Below, in pieces: positions 27,763 to 35,886 of a stretch of 64,000 nucleotides of DNA; the stretch's first letter is position 1, and every line of letters starts with the position of its first letter. Under the pieces are notes generated by a model. That model ran no database searches. It was not told the origin of the DNA and saw only the letters and a list, made by a program, of their open reading frames with translations. The translations under genes were made by a program, and so were the position numbers. The DNA comes from Flavobacteriaceae bacterium D16 (GTDB taxonomy: Bacteria; Bacteroidota; Bacteroidia; Flavobacteriales; Flavobacteriaceae): assembly GCA_021295155.1 (NCBI GenBank), contig JAJTJC010000036.1:1054001-1118000 (forward strand), given 5' to 3'.

Positions 27763-28470
27763 ATGAATTGTATCATCGTAGACGACGAAGCAGCTGCCAG
27801 AGCTATTGTTGCTCAGCTATGCAGTAACGTTCCTGATCTTGAAGTGATTGAAGAATTTCCCAGTGCTATTGAGGCTATCAAATTCCTGAACGAACAACCC
27901 GTGGATGTCGTTTTCCTGGACATTCATATGCCCGGATTTACAGGGATTGATTTTATAAAAACCCTAAAGGAAGCACCGGGAATAGTCCTAACTACCTCAG
28001 ATAAGGAGTTCGCCATAGAGGCCTACGAATATGAATCCATTGTGGATTATCTGGTTAAACCGATTAGCCCGGAGCGTTTTGATAAGTGCATCCAGAAAGT
28101 AAGGAACAGCATAAACAAGGCACAGGTTTCTGACCAGCATAGGGAAAAGAGTGGGTTGGGGGAGGACCTTTATATAAATATTGATCGCCGGCTTATCAAA
28201 TTGAAATTTGATGAGATCCTGTTTATTGAAGCCAAGGGTGATTATATTGATATTAAAACAGATAAAGAGAATTATCGAGTACATACTACACTGAAAAAGA
28301 TCAAGGAAAAACTCCCAACAGAACAATTCCTTCAGATCCACCGATCGTTCATCATTAATTTTACCAAAATCATTGATATCGAGGATAATAGTGTCCTAAT
28401 TGAAAAGAATGTAATCCCCATAAGCCGGTCAAATCGCCCCGAATTGATGCGCAGGCTCAACCTGCTTTAA
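27763..28470 (+). CDS. LytTR-family response regulator
   Basis: 235 residues. Receiver domain (1-~120) with Asp7/Asp8, phospho-acceptor Asp53 in VVFLDIHMPGFTGID and Lys in YLVKPIS; LytTR DNA-binding domain (~135-235) with ILFIEAKGDYIDI, LQIHRSFIIN and IPISRS. LytTR proteins bind two nine-base direct repeats 21 bp apart. Such repeats occur at 24218, 31237, 32967 and 40271. It is the terminal output of the H-NOX operon and the likely activator of the polysaccharide genes. Confidence 0.93.
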   Translation: MNCIIVDDEAAARAIVAQLCSNVPDLEVIEEFPSAIEAIKFLNEQPVDVVFLDIHMPGFTGIDFIKTLKEAPGIVLTTSDKEFAIEAYEYESIVDYLVKPISPERFDKCIQKVRNSINKAQVSDQHREKSGLGEDLYINIDRRLIKLKFDEILFIEAKGDYIDIKTDKENYRVHTTLKKIKEKLPTEQFLQIHRSFIINFTKIIDIEDNSVLIEKNVIPISRSNRPELMRRLNLL

Positions 28471-28592
28471 TATTTCATTACAGTTCACATCTATGAGGCC
28501 CTGCTAAAGGGCATATCAGATCATCCACAGCACTGTTGTAAACCTTTACCCTTTACCTTTTATTCCTATCTTCGGAATAAGACCAGAGAATA

Positions 28593-29018
28593 ATGGAAAT
28601 AAAGGTTTTACAGGAAAAAGATATTACCCCTGAAATAGAACAGCAGATCTCCTTGTTAATGGACCAGTTGAATCCGCTGTTGAGGCCTCAGCAGTTGGTA
28701 GATGTCATCTCTGAATCAACCAGCCTCTACGTATTATGTGCGTTAGAAGGAAAGGAGATAATGGGCATTGCCAGTTTAGCCCTTTACTCGGTGCTGTCAG
28801 GTAGGAAAGGTTGGGTAGAAGATGTTGTGGTTGACCAAAAACACAGGCGAAAGGGGATAGCAAAATTACTTACTGAAGAGCTGATACGTTTGAGTAAGGA
28901 ACTGGAACTTGATCAGTTATTGCTCTATACTGGTACCCACAGGAAAGAAGCACATCGATTATATGAGTCTTGTGGCTTTAGCCTGAAAAACAGCCATCTC
29001 TATCATATGGCTTTATAA
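28593..29018 (+). CDS. GNAT-family N-acetyltransferase
   Basis: 141 residues, one GNAT domain. The acetyl-CoA loop is VEDVVVDQKHRRKGIAKLL (about 85-105), and the YESCGF motif is near the C-terminus. The substrate is unknown. A TATCTTCG box (28567-28574) lies 18 bp upstream, so it is probably separate from the H-NOX operon. Confidence 0.88.
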   Translation: MEIKVLQEKDITPEIEQQISLLMDQLNPLLRPQQLVDVISESTSLYVLCALEGKEIMGIASLALYSVLSGRKGWVEDVVVDQKHRRKGIAKLLTEELIRLSKELELDQLLLYTGTHRKEAHRLYESCGFSLKNSHLYHMAL

Positions 29019-29023
29019 AAAAA

Positions 29024-29043
29024 CCGCTGAAATTAGACAGCGG
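29024..29043 (-). terminator. Intrinsic terminator of the TPR/beta-barrel gene
   Basis: CCGCTG/CAGCGG stem (29024-29029 with 29038-29043). Read on the minus strand it is followed by a run of seven T, just downstream of the gene ending at 29073. Confidence 0.7.
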
Positions 29044-29072
29044 GGATAAAACATTCTTAAAGGTTATACCCA

Positions 29073-31127
29073 TCAAGGCTTGGTTTGAAATATTGGTGCT
29101 TTTGAAAGCGCCCATCGCAGGTTTATTCCGAGTTCGGTAAACTCAAAACCTGAGGCTACAGCCGAGGCAATATTGGAATACTTCCCATAAACGCCAAGGT
29201 CGAATCGTTTAGACAGGGAATGTTTTAAAGTAAAATCTGCCCTAAAGATCGGACTGATATCAGTATCCTCTACTTCTTGAAATCCACTGGCAACGCCAAG
29301 CGAGTATTGCAGCTTGCTGGACAGATTGCCGCGGGAATCTGCAAACAATTCATATGCCTGGAAAGATTCAGGGCTGAAGTATATCTGGGGCAGTTGCTCC
29401 GTAAAACTAATGTACTGGTAGTTGACACCTATTTTTAGGGCAGGCTTCTTCATAAGTGTGTAGTACAGCGAGCTGAATAGGAGGTTCCTGTTATTGCCAT
29501 CAGATTGACGGGTATGCATAAGTTGTGTAAACCAGCCAAGGTTGATATTGGTTCCGAGATTGTAGTTTAAGCCATAATGATTCATGACGATTTCACGTGC
29601 GATCAGATCGGCATTAAAGTTTTGTACTTCCCGGGCATACCCCAATTCAAGGTTTTGGAGTTTGTAAGGCTTCAATTGTAATTTAATTCCACTTATTGGC
29701 AGGGAATACGAAGCGTCAGCAAACTCACTTTTATTTACTCCCAGGTTTGCATTCAGAGCTATACCCGGTAGCAACTGATACTCCAGGCCAGCCGCAAACA
29801 GATTGGAGGTTGCCTCTGCTCCACTTAAGGTGTTTTCTGTTGACCGATACTGGTAGGAGAGCGTCCCAATAAGCTTTGTTGAAACGGGGATTCTTAGCGA
29901 ATTACTTTGAAGAAAGGCGGTGTTGTTGCCATTGTCAAATGTATATCCCGCCTGCTGGGATACCACGGGACGAAACTGACGATCCAGCTTCTCCAGAAAA
30001 GACGCTGCATCCTTCTGGTTGGGAAAAATCTCAAGGGTTCGGTAGACCGCCTGATAGGCTTTGTTAAAATCTCCTTTGGCATACAGAGCATTGGCCATTC
30101 CCAGATTTCCGTCAAATGAAAGGCTGTCCCTGGCTAAGAGCTCATCATAGACATGCTGACTTTTCCTGAAATCTCCGGTGTACATCCCCAGGGTTGCTTC
30201 CAATGCCAGCACCCAATTTTTAGTATTTCCCGTGACAGCTAAACTATCTAGTTGCTTCTGAACTTCTTTATATTTTCCATTCCAGATGAGTGCCTGTAGA
30301 TAACGTTCCCGGGCCTGCTGATATTCCGGTTCACCTACAAAGGGAGCAGCCATGTCTTTAGCCTGTTCAGCTGTTTGCAGTGCTGCTTTATCCTGTTCAT
30401 CAAGGTGTTCCACCAGGGCAACACCTGCTAGTGCAATAATTGAATCGCGCGTATGTGTGGCCATTTTCCAATACGATGCTTTGGCCTCTTCTAGTGCTCC
30501 AGCCTGAATGTTCAGGTTGGCAAGACTCAGTAGCACCTCCCGGTCTCCTGGAAAATCTTCAAAGATTTCCGTTAAAAGTAAAATACCTTCTGTGAATTTC
30601 TTAGCAGTAGCCAGTTGATTTGCCAACCCAAGCCTTATGTATTTCCTCGAAGTCCGGGCACTAATGTTTTTCGGCTGCAGGAGTATTGCTTTATTAATAT
30701 GGTATAGTGCATCCTTAAATTGTTTGAGGTTACTGAGGGTATTTGCGAAGCCCAGTAAGGCTGAAAAATTATTGGGATTTTGCTTTACCAATGCCTGATA
30801 ATATCCTTTGGCCTTTTCGTAATCTTCCCTCCACAGCAAAGATTCGTATAGGTTCAATTGGATTTCCAGATCCCCGGGGTATTCCTCCAGCAAGGATTCA
30901 AAAAGAAAACTGGCGTTTTCAGGTCTTCCATTAAGTCCAACAGCCCTTCCATAGCAAATAAGGGCTGTCTTGTTTTTGGGCTCTTTCTCCAGATAGGAAT
31001 CAAAAAACGCTTCGGCACTTTCAAAGTCCCCGTTTTCCAACATACTGAATCCTGGATCCATAGGACCTTGTCCAAAAGCTAACAGAGTAGCCAGGTAAAG
31101 TGGGATGAAAATTAATTTGGTATTCAT
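29073..31127 (-). CDS. TPR plus YaiO-type outer-membrane beta-barrel protein
   Basis: 684 residues: a signal peptide (residues 1-19), about ten tetratricopeptide-like helical repeats (~20-380), then a C-terminal beta-barrel (~400-684) of the YaiO family with alternating aromatic strands. The TPR-then-barrel design recalls PgaA, the PNAG exporter, although homology to PgaA cannot be shown by eye. It begins the polysaccharide locus, divergent from the STAS gene, and the leader octamer CTTAACCT abuts its ATG. It probably lets polymer cross the outer membrane or holds an export complex. Confidence 0.82.
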   Translation of the reverse strand: MNTKLIFIPLYLATLLAFGQGPMDPGFSMLENGDFESAEAFFDSYLEKEPKNKTALICYGRAVGLNGRPENASFLFESLLEEYPGDLEIQLNLYESLLWREDYEKAKGYYQALVKQNPNNFSALLGFANTLSNLKQFKDALYHINKAILLQPKNISARTSRKYIRLGLANQLATAKKFTEGILLLTEIFEDFPGDREVLLSLANLNIQAGALEEAKASYWKMATHTRDSIIALAGVALVEHLDEQDKAALQTAEQAKDMAAPFVGEPEYQQARERYLQALIWNGKYKEVQKQLDSLAVTGNTKNWVLALEATLGMYTGDFRKSQHVYDELLARDSLSFDGNLGMANALYAKGDFNKAYQAVYRTLEIFPNQKDAASFLEKLDRQFRPVVSQQAGYTFDNGNNTAFLQSNSLRIPVSTKLIGTLSYQYRSTENTLSGAEATSNLFAAGLEYQLLPGIALNANLGVNKSEFADASYSLPISGIKLQLKPYKLQNLELGYAREVQNFNADLIAREIVMNHYGLNYNLGTNINLGWFTQLMHTRQSDGNNRNLLFSSLYYTLMKKPALKIGVNYQYISFTEQLPQIYFSPESFQAYELFADSRGNLSSKLQYSLGVASGFQEVEDTDISPIFRADFTLKHSLSKRFDLGVYGKYSNIASAVASGFEFTELGINLRWALSKAPIFQTKP

Positions 31128-31236
31128 AGGTTAAGATTTAAGGAAAATCAAAGCTGTTAAACCACTGATTTTCATACTGTTTTTTTGGTAGGATAAAATT
31201 AAGACTCCTTTATCCACCCCGGAAGTGCGATATCTT

Positions 31237-31306
31237 CCATTCGTCTACAGCAAATGGCCATCCGTCTAACTCCCTGAATTTTAAGGGTCAGGTCTTTACA
31301 TATTTG
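31237..31306 (+). promoter_or_regulatory. Tandem LytTR-type operator B and -7 box, upstream of STAS-flippase
   Basis: CCATTCGTC (31237-31245) and CCATCCGTC (31258-31266) are direct repeats with a 21-bp period. CATATTTG (31299-31306), one mismatch from TAnnTTTG, starts 62 bp after the first repeat and 41 bp after the second. The 5' leader contains CTTAACCT (31327-31334), seven bases before the ATG. Confidence 0.78.
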
Positions 31307-31341
31307 CAGTCCAAAACGATATAAAACTTAACCTATCAATT

Positions 31342-31644
31342 ATGGCTTTACAAATCCTGCAAAACGAAGAAATTGTGGAAATTGTCGGGAAACTGGCAGG
31401 TTCCTCGCTGGAGTACTTACACAACTTTCTTGAAGCAATTCATAATGAAAGCGATTTTCTCACGCTGTCCCTGGAAAAGGTGACCATGCTTGACCATGTT
31501 AGTGCGAAGGAGCTTGAAAAACTCTACAAAAGCGCGGCAAAAGAGAACAAAGTACTAACCATTATAGGAGATCAGAATGCCAATATTCTTCCTTTGATGC
31601 GCAAGACCAAAACCGATTATATACTGAGTCATGACAGGGTCTAA
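31342..31644 (+). CDS. STAS-domain protein
   Basis: 100 residues with STAS/anti-sigma-antagonist-like topology: an ILQNEEIVEIVGKL strand, a TLSLEKVTMLDHVSAKELEKLY core and a VLTIIGDQNANILPLMRKT end. The usual phosphorylated Ser region (DSSG) is replaced by LDHVSA, so it may not act in a classical partner switch, although Ser in that loop could still be modified. It overlaps the flippase gene by 14 bp, which suggests translational coupling and a role in controlling export or assembly. Confidence 0.75.
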   Translation: MALQILQNEEIVEIVGKLAGSSLEYLHNFLEAIHNESDFLTLSLEKVTMLDHVSAKELEKLYKSAAKENKVLTIIGDQNANILPLMRKTKTDYILSHDRV

Positions 31645-32860
31645 ACTAATTTCTAAGCAGATTGCTCCGGAACAGTTGTTCATGGGCAGTGTAATGTTGG
31701 TAAATGCAGGAAATTATCTGTATAATTTGATATTGGGAAGGTTTCTGGGACCGGAAGTATTCGCGGAAGCTGCACTCCTGGTAACCATGTTATTGATAGT
31801 TTCCTTCGCGGGCATGACTTTTCAAATAGCAACTACCAAATTTACCGTAATATTAACTGGTCAGCACCGTAAGGCCTTTTTGGTGAAGATGATGCGGTTG
31901 GCCCTTATTCTGGGAGCTGGGGGTTCCGCTTTAATTCTGATGTTGTCAGATTTTATGCAAAGCTTTTTTAACACTTCCTCTTCCGGGATGTTTTTCATCT
32001 TTGGCTTAGGAATTCCTGTGTATTTCGCGATGTGTATTAACCGGGGATACCTGCAAGGCCGACAGCAATTTGGATCACTTTCCCTCACTTACCAGACGGA
32101 AATGTGGAGCAGGCTGCTTATTACCCTATTGTTGCTGTTCGTTTTGCCCTGGAACCCGGTAATTATCGTGGCTTTGGGAATTGTTATTTCATTCATCTTT
32201 GGGATTATTCCCTTTAAAAGCAAGGATTATAAAATCCGCGCTGGATTTCAAATAGACGCCCAAACCTGGAATAAGGCTAAAACCTTTCTTTTGCTTACCG
32301 CCGGCTACGAACTAACACAGATCCTCATCAACAATAGTGATGTGCTTCTGGTCAAGCACTTTTTTGGTTCGGAACAGGCAGGACTTTATGCTTCTATTGC
32401 CCTAATTGGAAGGGTAGTGTATTTTATAGCCTGGATGTTTGTAATGTTGCTGTTGCCGGATGTATTGCAGAAAAAGAAACAGGGTCTGGATACAAATCCT
32501 GTGCTCTTGCGAAATATCAGTTATGTTGGGATTTTATCCTTTCTTATAGTATTGTGCTGCTACCTGTTCCCGGAATTAATCATATCCCTTATGTTCGGGG
32601 AAGCCTACCTTTCCGCTGCGGATCTTCTGTGGCACTATGCCCTGGCAACTTCCTTGTTTGCCTTATCAAATATATTTGCCTACTATTTCTTGTCGTTAGA
32701 TCGCTATACACCAGTAATACTTTCCGGCCTGGTAGGGGTAGCCCAAATGGGATTTATAATTATATTCCATTCGAGCCTGGAACTAGTTGTAGGCATACAG
32801 ATCGTAGCCATGTTCTCACTGCTGGTATTTCAGGGGATATATTACCTGAGTCATAAATGA
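31631..32860 (+). CDS. Polysaccharide flippase (Wzx/MOP-like)
   Basis: 409 residues with about twelve membrane helices, an NYLYNLILGRFLGPEVFAEAALL opening typical of MOP-superfamily polysaccharide flippases, and a central LTQILINNSDVLLVKHFFGSE segment. It would move lipid-linked or glycolipid units across the inner membrane. It is shorter than many Wzx proteins (~480). It is the second gene of the operon from LytTR operator B and is followed by a strong terminator. Confidence 0.85.
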   Translation: MTGSKLISKQIAPEQLFMGSVMLVNAGNYLYNLILGRFLGPEVFAEAALLVTMLLIVSFAGMTFQIATTKFTVILTGQHRKAFLVKMMRLALILGAGGSALILMLSDFMQSFFNTSSSGMFFIFGLGIPVYFAMCINRGYLQGRQQFGSLSLTYQTEMWSRLLITLLLLFVLPWNPVIIVALGIVISFIFGIIPFKSKDYKIRAGFQIDAQTWNKAKTFLLLTAGYELTQILINNSDVLLVKHFFGSEQAGLYASIALIGRVVYFIAWMFVMLLLPDVLQKKKQGLDTNPVLLRNISYVGILSFLIVLCCYLFPELIISLMFGEAYLSAADLLWHYALATSLFALSNIFAYYFLSLDRYTPVILSGLVGVAQMGFIIIFHSSLELVVGIQIVAMFSLLVFQGIYYLSHK

Positions 32861-32883
32861 CAATTGAATTTTGAATGTTTGAT

Positions 32884-32915
32884 AACCGGGCCCTGAATAA
32901 GGCCCGGTTTTTTTG
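32884..32915 (+). terminator. Strong intrinsic terminator after the flippase gene
   Basis: AACCGGGCC (32884-32892) pairs with GGCCCGGTT (32901-32909) around an 8-nt loop and is followed by seven or more T. Confidence 0.88.
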
Positions 32916-32966
32916 TTCTTAATTGTGGCAAATAGCTGCACTTTCCCCTTTATCGTTTAGCCGCTT

Positions 32967-33035
32967 CCATTCGTCTACAGCAATTGTTGATCCATCTCAA
33001 ATACCCTGATTTTGCTGGAAAATCGAGGATATTTG
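32967..33035 (+). promoter_or_regulatory. Tandem LytTR-type operator C and -7 box, upstream of the glycosyltransferase
   Basis: CCATTCGTC (32967-32975) is followed at a 21-bp period by the weaker copy TGATCCATC (32988-32996). GATATTTG (33028-33035), one mismatch from TAnnTTTG, starts 61 bp after the first repeat. The leader has CTTAACCT (33056-33063), one base before the ATG. Confidence 0.72.
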
Positions 33036-33064
33036 CACTGTTATTAACCATAAAGCTTAACCTG

Positions 33065-34300
33065 ATGAAATTAGCAATTGTAACCGCGTATCCGCCCAGT
33101 AAGGTCACCCTTACGGAATATGGATACCATTTGGTAAAACATTTCAGATTACAAGATGAAGTCTCAGAACTCATTCTGATCACAGATCGTACTACCGGGG
33201 CAAAAGACCTCAATTTTGAAGAAGAAGGATGCAAAATAACAGTAAGAGAAAGCTGGGATTTTAACAGTTATACGAACTTCTTTCGAATTGCAAAGACCAT
33301 TGAATCAGAAAAACCCGATGCGGTTCTTTTTAACCTTCAGTTTTTGAAGTTTGGTGATAAAAAAATACCTGCCGCATTGGGCTTAATGCTACCCATGTAT
33401 TGCAGGTTGCGCGGTATTCCAACAATCTCTTTGCTTCATAATATTTTGGAGCAGGTAGACTTGGATAACGCGGGAATTACAGCTAATAAACTGATGCAGC
33501 GGATCTACAACTTTATCGGTACTACACTAACCCGTATGGTGTTGCGTTCGGATATCCTGGCGGTAACCATCAGCAAATATGTAGATGTTCTGGAAAAGAA
33601 ATACAAGACCCGGAATGTTGCTCTGGTTCCTCATGGCACTTTTGAAGCCCCGGAAGAACCTGATTACGGATTACCTGAGGGGCCCAAGCAGGTAATGGCT
33701 TTTGGGAAGTTTGGCACCTATAAAAAGGTAGAAATACTGATTGAAGCTGTAGAGCTGATTCGCAAGCGAACCGATATCGAAATGGAGATAGTTATTGCAG
33801 GAACGGACAGCCCCAATACTCCGGGATATCTGCAAAATGTAGCCAGGCAATATACCCATGTCGACGGGCTGAGGTTTACCGGTTATGTCGCAGAGGAGGA
33901 CGTTCCCGGCTTGTTTCAGGACAGTGCCGTGGCGGTATTTCCCTATACAAGTACAACAGGTAGTTCCGGGGTCTTGCACCAGGCAGGTTGTTATGGGAAG
34001 GCCGTTGTCCTACCAGACCTGGGTGATTTGAGCCACTTGATTCAAGACGAAGGATATGCCGGTGAGTTTTTTAATCCAACTGAAGTAGGTTCCCTAGCAG
34101 ATGCTATTCAAAAGGTGTTGGATAACGAGGAGCATCGTATTGAGTTGGGACGGACTAATTACCGGGCCGCCTGTGCCATCCCCATGTCTAAAATTGCTGC
34201 TACGTACCTGGAGTACTTTAAAGCAATTCAACTGACCAAAAAGACCGGATTTGATTTAAACATACCCAAGAATGAAAAAGTATTGGCTGAAGAGCAGTAA
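33065..34300 (+). CDS. Glycosyltransferase, GT4-like
   Basis: 411 residues from the ATG at 33065 (MKLAIVTAYPPSK); an in-frame ATG at 32984 lies inside the operator. Two Rossmann-type halves: the N-terminal acceptor domain, and the C-terminal donor domain with VMAFGKFGTYKKVEILIEA, LRFTGYVAEEDVPGLF and the TTGSSGVLHQAGCYGKAVV nucleotide-sugar segment typical of GT-B/GT4 enzymes. It transfers an unidentified sugar in the polysaccharide locus. A separate transcription unit controlled from operator C. Confidence 0.87.
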   Translation: MKLAIVTAYPPSKVTLTEYGYHLVKHFRLQDEVSELILITDRTTGAKDLNFEEEGCKITVRESWDFNSYTNFFRIAKTIESEKPDAVLFNLQFLKFGDKKIPAALGLMLPMYCRLRGIPTISLLHNILEQVDLDNAGITANKLMQRIYNFIGTTLTRMVLRSDILAVTISKYVDVLEKKYKTRNVALVPHGTFEAPEEPDYGLPEGPKQVMAFGKFGTYKKVEILIEAVELIRKRTDIEMEIVIAGTDSPNTPGYLQNVARQYTHVDGLRFTGYVAEEDVPGLFQDSAVAVFPYTSTTGSSGVLHQAGCYGKAVVLPDLGDLSHLIQDEGYAGEFFNPTEVGSLADAIQKVLDNEEHRIELGRTNYRAACAIPMSKIAATYLEYFKAIQLTKKTGFDLNIPKNEKVLAEEQ

Positions 34301-34325
34301 ACGTTTTTTTGGTTAGGTTAAGTGG

Positions 34326-34361
34326 AAAGGGGAGATAGTGTAATAACTACCCCCCTTTTTT
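34326..34361 (+). terminator. Bidirectional terminator between glycosyltransferase and glycoside hydrolase
   Basis: AAAGGGG then TAGT pair with ACTA then CCCCTTT, with a small internal loop, followed by T on the plus strand and preceded by A-rich sequence. It serves the two convergent genes and reaches the hydrolase stop codon. Confidence 0.6.
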
Positions 34362-35886
34362 AATTGTTGTTTAAATAGTCAAAGGCCGGTTTCTTAGAAC
34401 CATCAGAACGTATAAATCCAAAGTATTTTTGTCTGGCCTTTCTCCAGGGAAGCCTTCCAACAACCACATTGGGAATTTCCTCAAAATCATGAAGTGTCCA
34501 GAATAGTGCCGGTATTTCTTGAGCTATCAATGCGGATTTCATTTCCATAAAATATTCTTTCTGTTTTGCTTCTGAACCACTCCACATATTGGCATAGCCG
34601 CTGTAAGAAGAATACCCGAATTCTTCCAACAAAATCTCTTTATCTCCCACATTTTTTTTCAAGACCTTAATAGCGTTTGTAAAATCAGCAGGGTCATGGT
34701 AATAGTGGAATGAAATAAAATCAACCTCCTTATGTAATTCAAGGGCATCTTTTGGATTAGACCAGCCTATGGTCACCGGGTGATTAGGATCCCAGGTTTT
34801 AAGCTGTTTTATCATTTCCTTTAACCAGGCAAGTACCCGCTCTTTTCCACGACTCTCAAAATCCAGGTCAGGTTCGTTCTTAATGTCCCAGCCGAGGAGG
34901 GCGGGATGATCTCGTAAAGCCCTAACTATACCTTCTGCATGACGGTGAGTCAGGGTCCAGTCGGGCAGATCATAATTACCGTAGAAATCGAAAAGGGTGA
35001 CAAGTACCTGTAAGTTGTATTGTCCCGCAAGGTCCATAAAGTCGATCAGACGTTCCAGTTTAACTTTCGATATTTCTGCCTTTCCAAAAGAGGAAAAAGG
35101 TATGAAAACACGCAGCGTATTCTGGCCATTTGACCTTAGTAGTTCAAAATCTTCATTTAAAGCACTTTGATCCAACTCCTGATCAAATAAACACCAGGCC
35201 TGGGCACTAGGATAATAATTGGCGCCCCTAATGTCTGCTATATCTTTAAACTTTACAGCAGGTATTTCCGGTTTATTCGGATCAAGTTGATGGTCTAAGG
35301 TCATAAGGTGGCGGATACGCCAGAACCCATCCTCCAGGAGCATAATTACACGATAGGAAGTGATATCCCTGTAGCGATTCACCAGTTCTCCTGCGGTATA
35401 CACCTCATGGACTTCCGTTACCATACTGTCTGTAAAGGATACCAGTTTCCCATCGGCGCTATAAAAATCGAGATGTAGTTTATGATTTAGAGCCGTGCTA
35501 CTTATCGAAATATTATTTGCACTGTTTATTCTAATTAGGGATTTCAAGTTGTTACGCATACTTTCGGTATAGTAATCATCAAGTCCCAAGGGGTCATTAT
35601 TTTTGAGGGCAACAGACCTTACATACCAGGCCCTCAGGAAGTCGTCTTCAATATCATCCAGTGTTTGTTCTTCCATTTTACGGCCTTCATTATCCAGGGT
35701 GTCCCAACCGGTATCGGGGAGATAAACCTGTTCCAGCGCAACTCCCAGATGCAGGATGGAGGAACGTTCGGCCCCAGTATTGAGATAACCCAGTACAGCC
35801 CCAATACCCATAAGGATAAGTGCATTGACCCCTATAAAGGAGAGCAAAAGCGTGGCGCGGTAAACCTGTTTATTCCAGCGGGTCAT
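34360..35886 (-). CDS. Membrane-anchored clan GH-A glycoside hydrolase (GH5-like)
   Basis: 508 residues. One N-terminal membrane helix (about 12-33), a periplasmic NTF2-like region (about 60-195) and a TIM-barrel hydrolase (~215-505). The acid/base Glu is in WDIKNEPDLD near residue 322 and the nucleophile Glu in LLEEFGYSS. EPS loci often encode such a hydrolase (for example PslG or the PgaB hydrolase domain) to trim or release polymer. The start overlaps the lipoprotein gene by 17 bp. Final gene of a three-gene minus-strand operon. Confidence 0.85.
   Translation of the reverse strand: MTRWNKQVYRATLLLSFIGVNALILMGIGAVLGYLNTGAERSSILHLGVALEQVYLPDTGWDTLDNEGRKMEEQTLDDIEDDFLRAWYVRSVALKNNDPLGLDDYYTESMRNNLKSLIRINSANNISISSTALNHKLHLDFYSADGKLVSFTDSMVTEVHEVYTAGELVNRYRDITSYRVIMLLEDGFWRIRHLMTLDHQLDPNKPEIPAVKFKDIADIRGANYYPSAQAWCLFDQELDQSALNEDFELLRSNGQNTLRVFIPFSSFGKAEISKVKLERLIDFMDLAGQYNLQVLVTLFDFYGNYDLPDWTLTHRHAEGIVRALRDHPALLGWDIKNEPDLDFESRGKERVLAWLKEMIKQLKTWDPNHPVTIGWSNPKDALELHKEVDFISFHYYHDPADFTNAIKVLKKNVGDKEILLEEFGYSSYSGYANMWSGSEAKQKEYFMEMKSALIAQEIPALFWTLHDFEEIPNVVVGRLPWRKARQKYFGFIRSDGSKKPAFDYLNNN

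Noticed and set aside
28471-28592. GATCATCCACAGC and similar words downstream of the LytTR gene as a fifth operator
   Set aside because: The match to CCATTCGTCTACAG is weak and there is no copy 21 bp away.
34315-34322. Reversed CTTAACCT after the glycosyltransferase stop as another leader
   Set aside because: No start codon follows on the minus strand; it lies beyond the hydrolase stop. Kept only as a comment in the leader finding.
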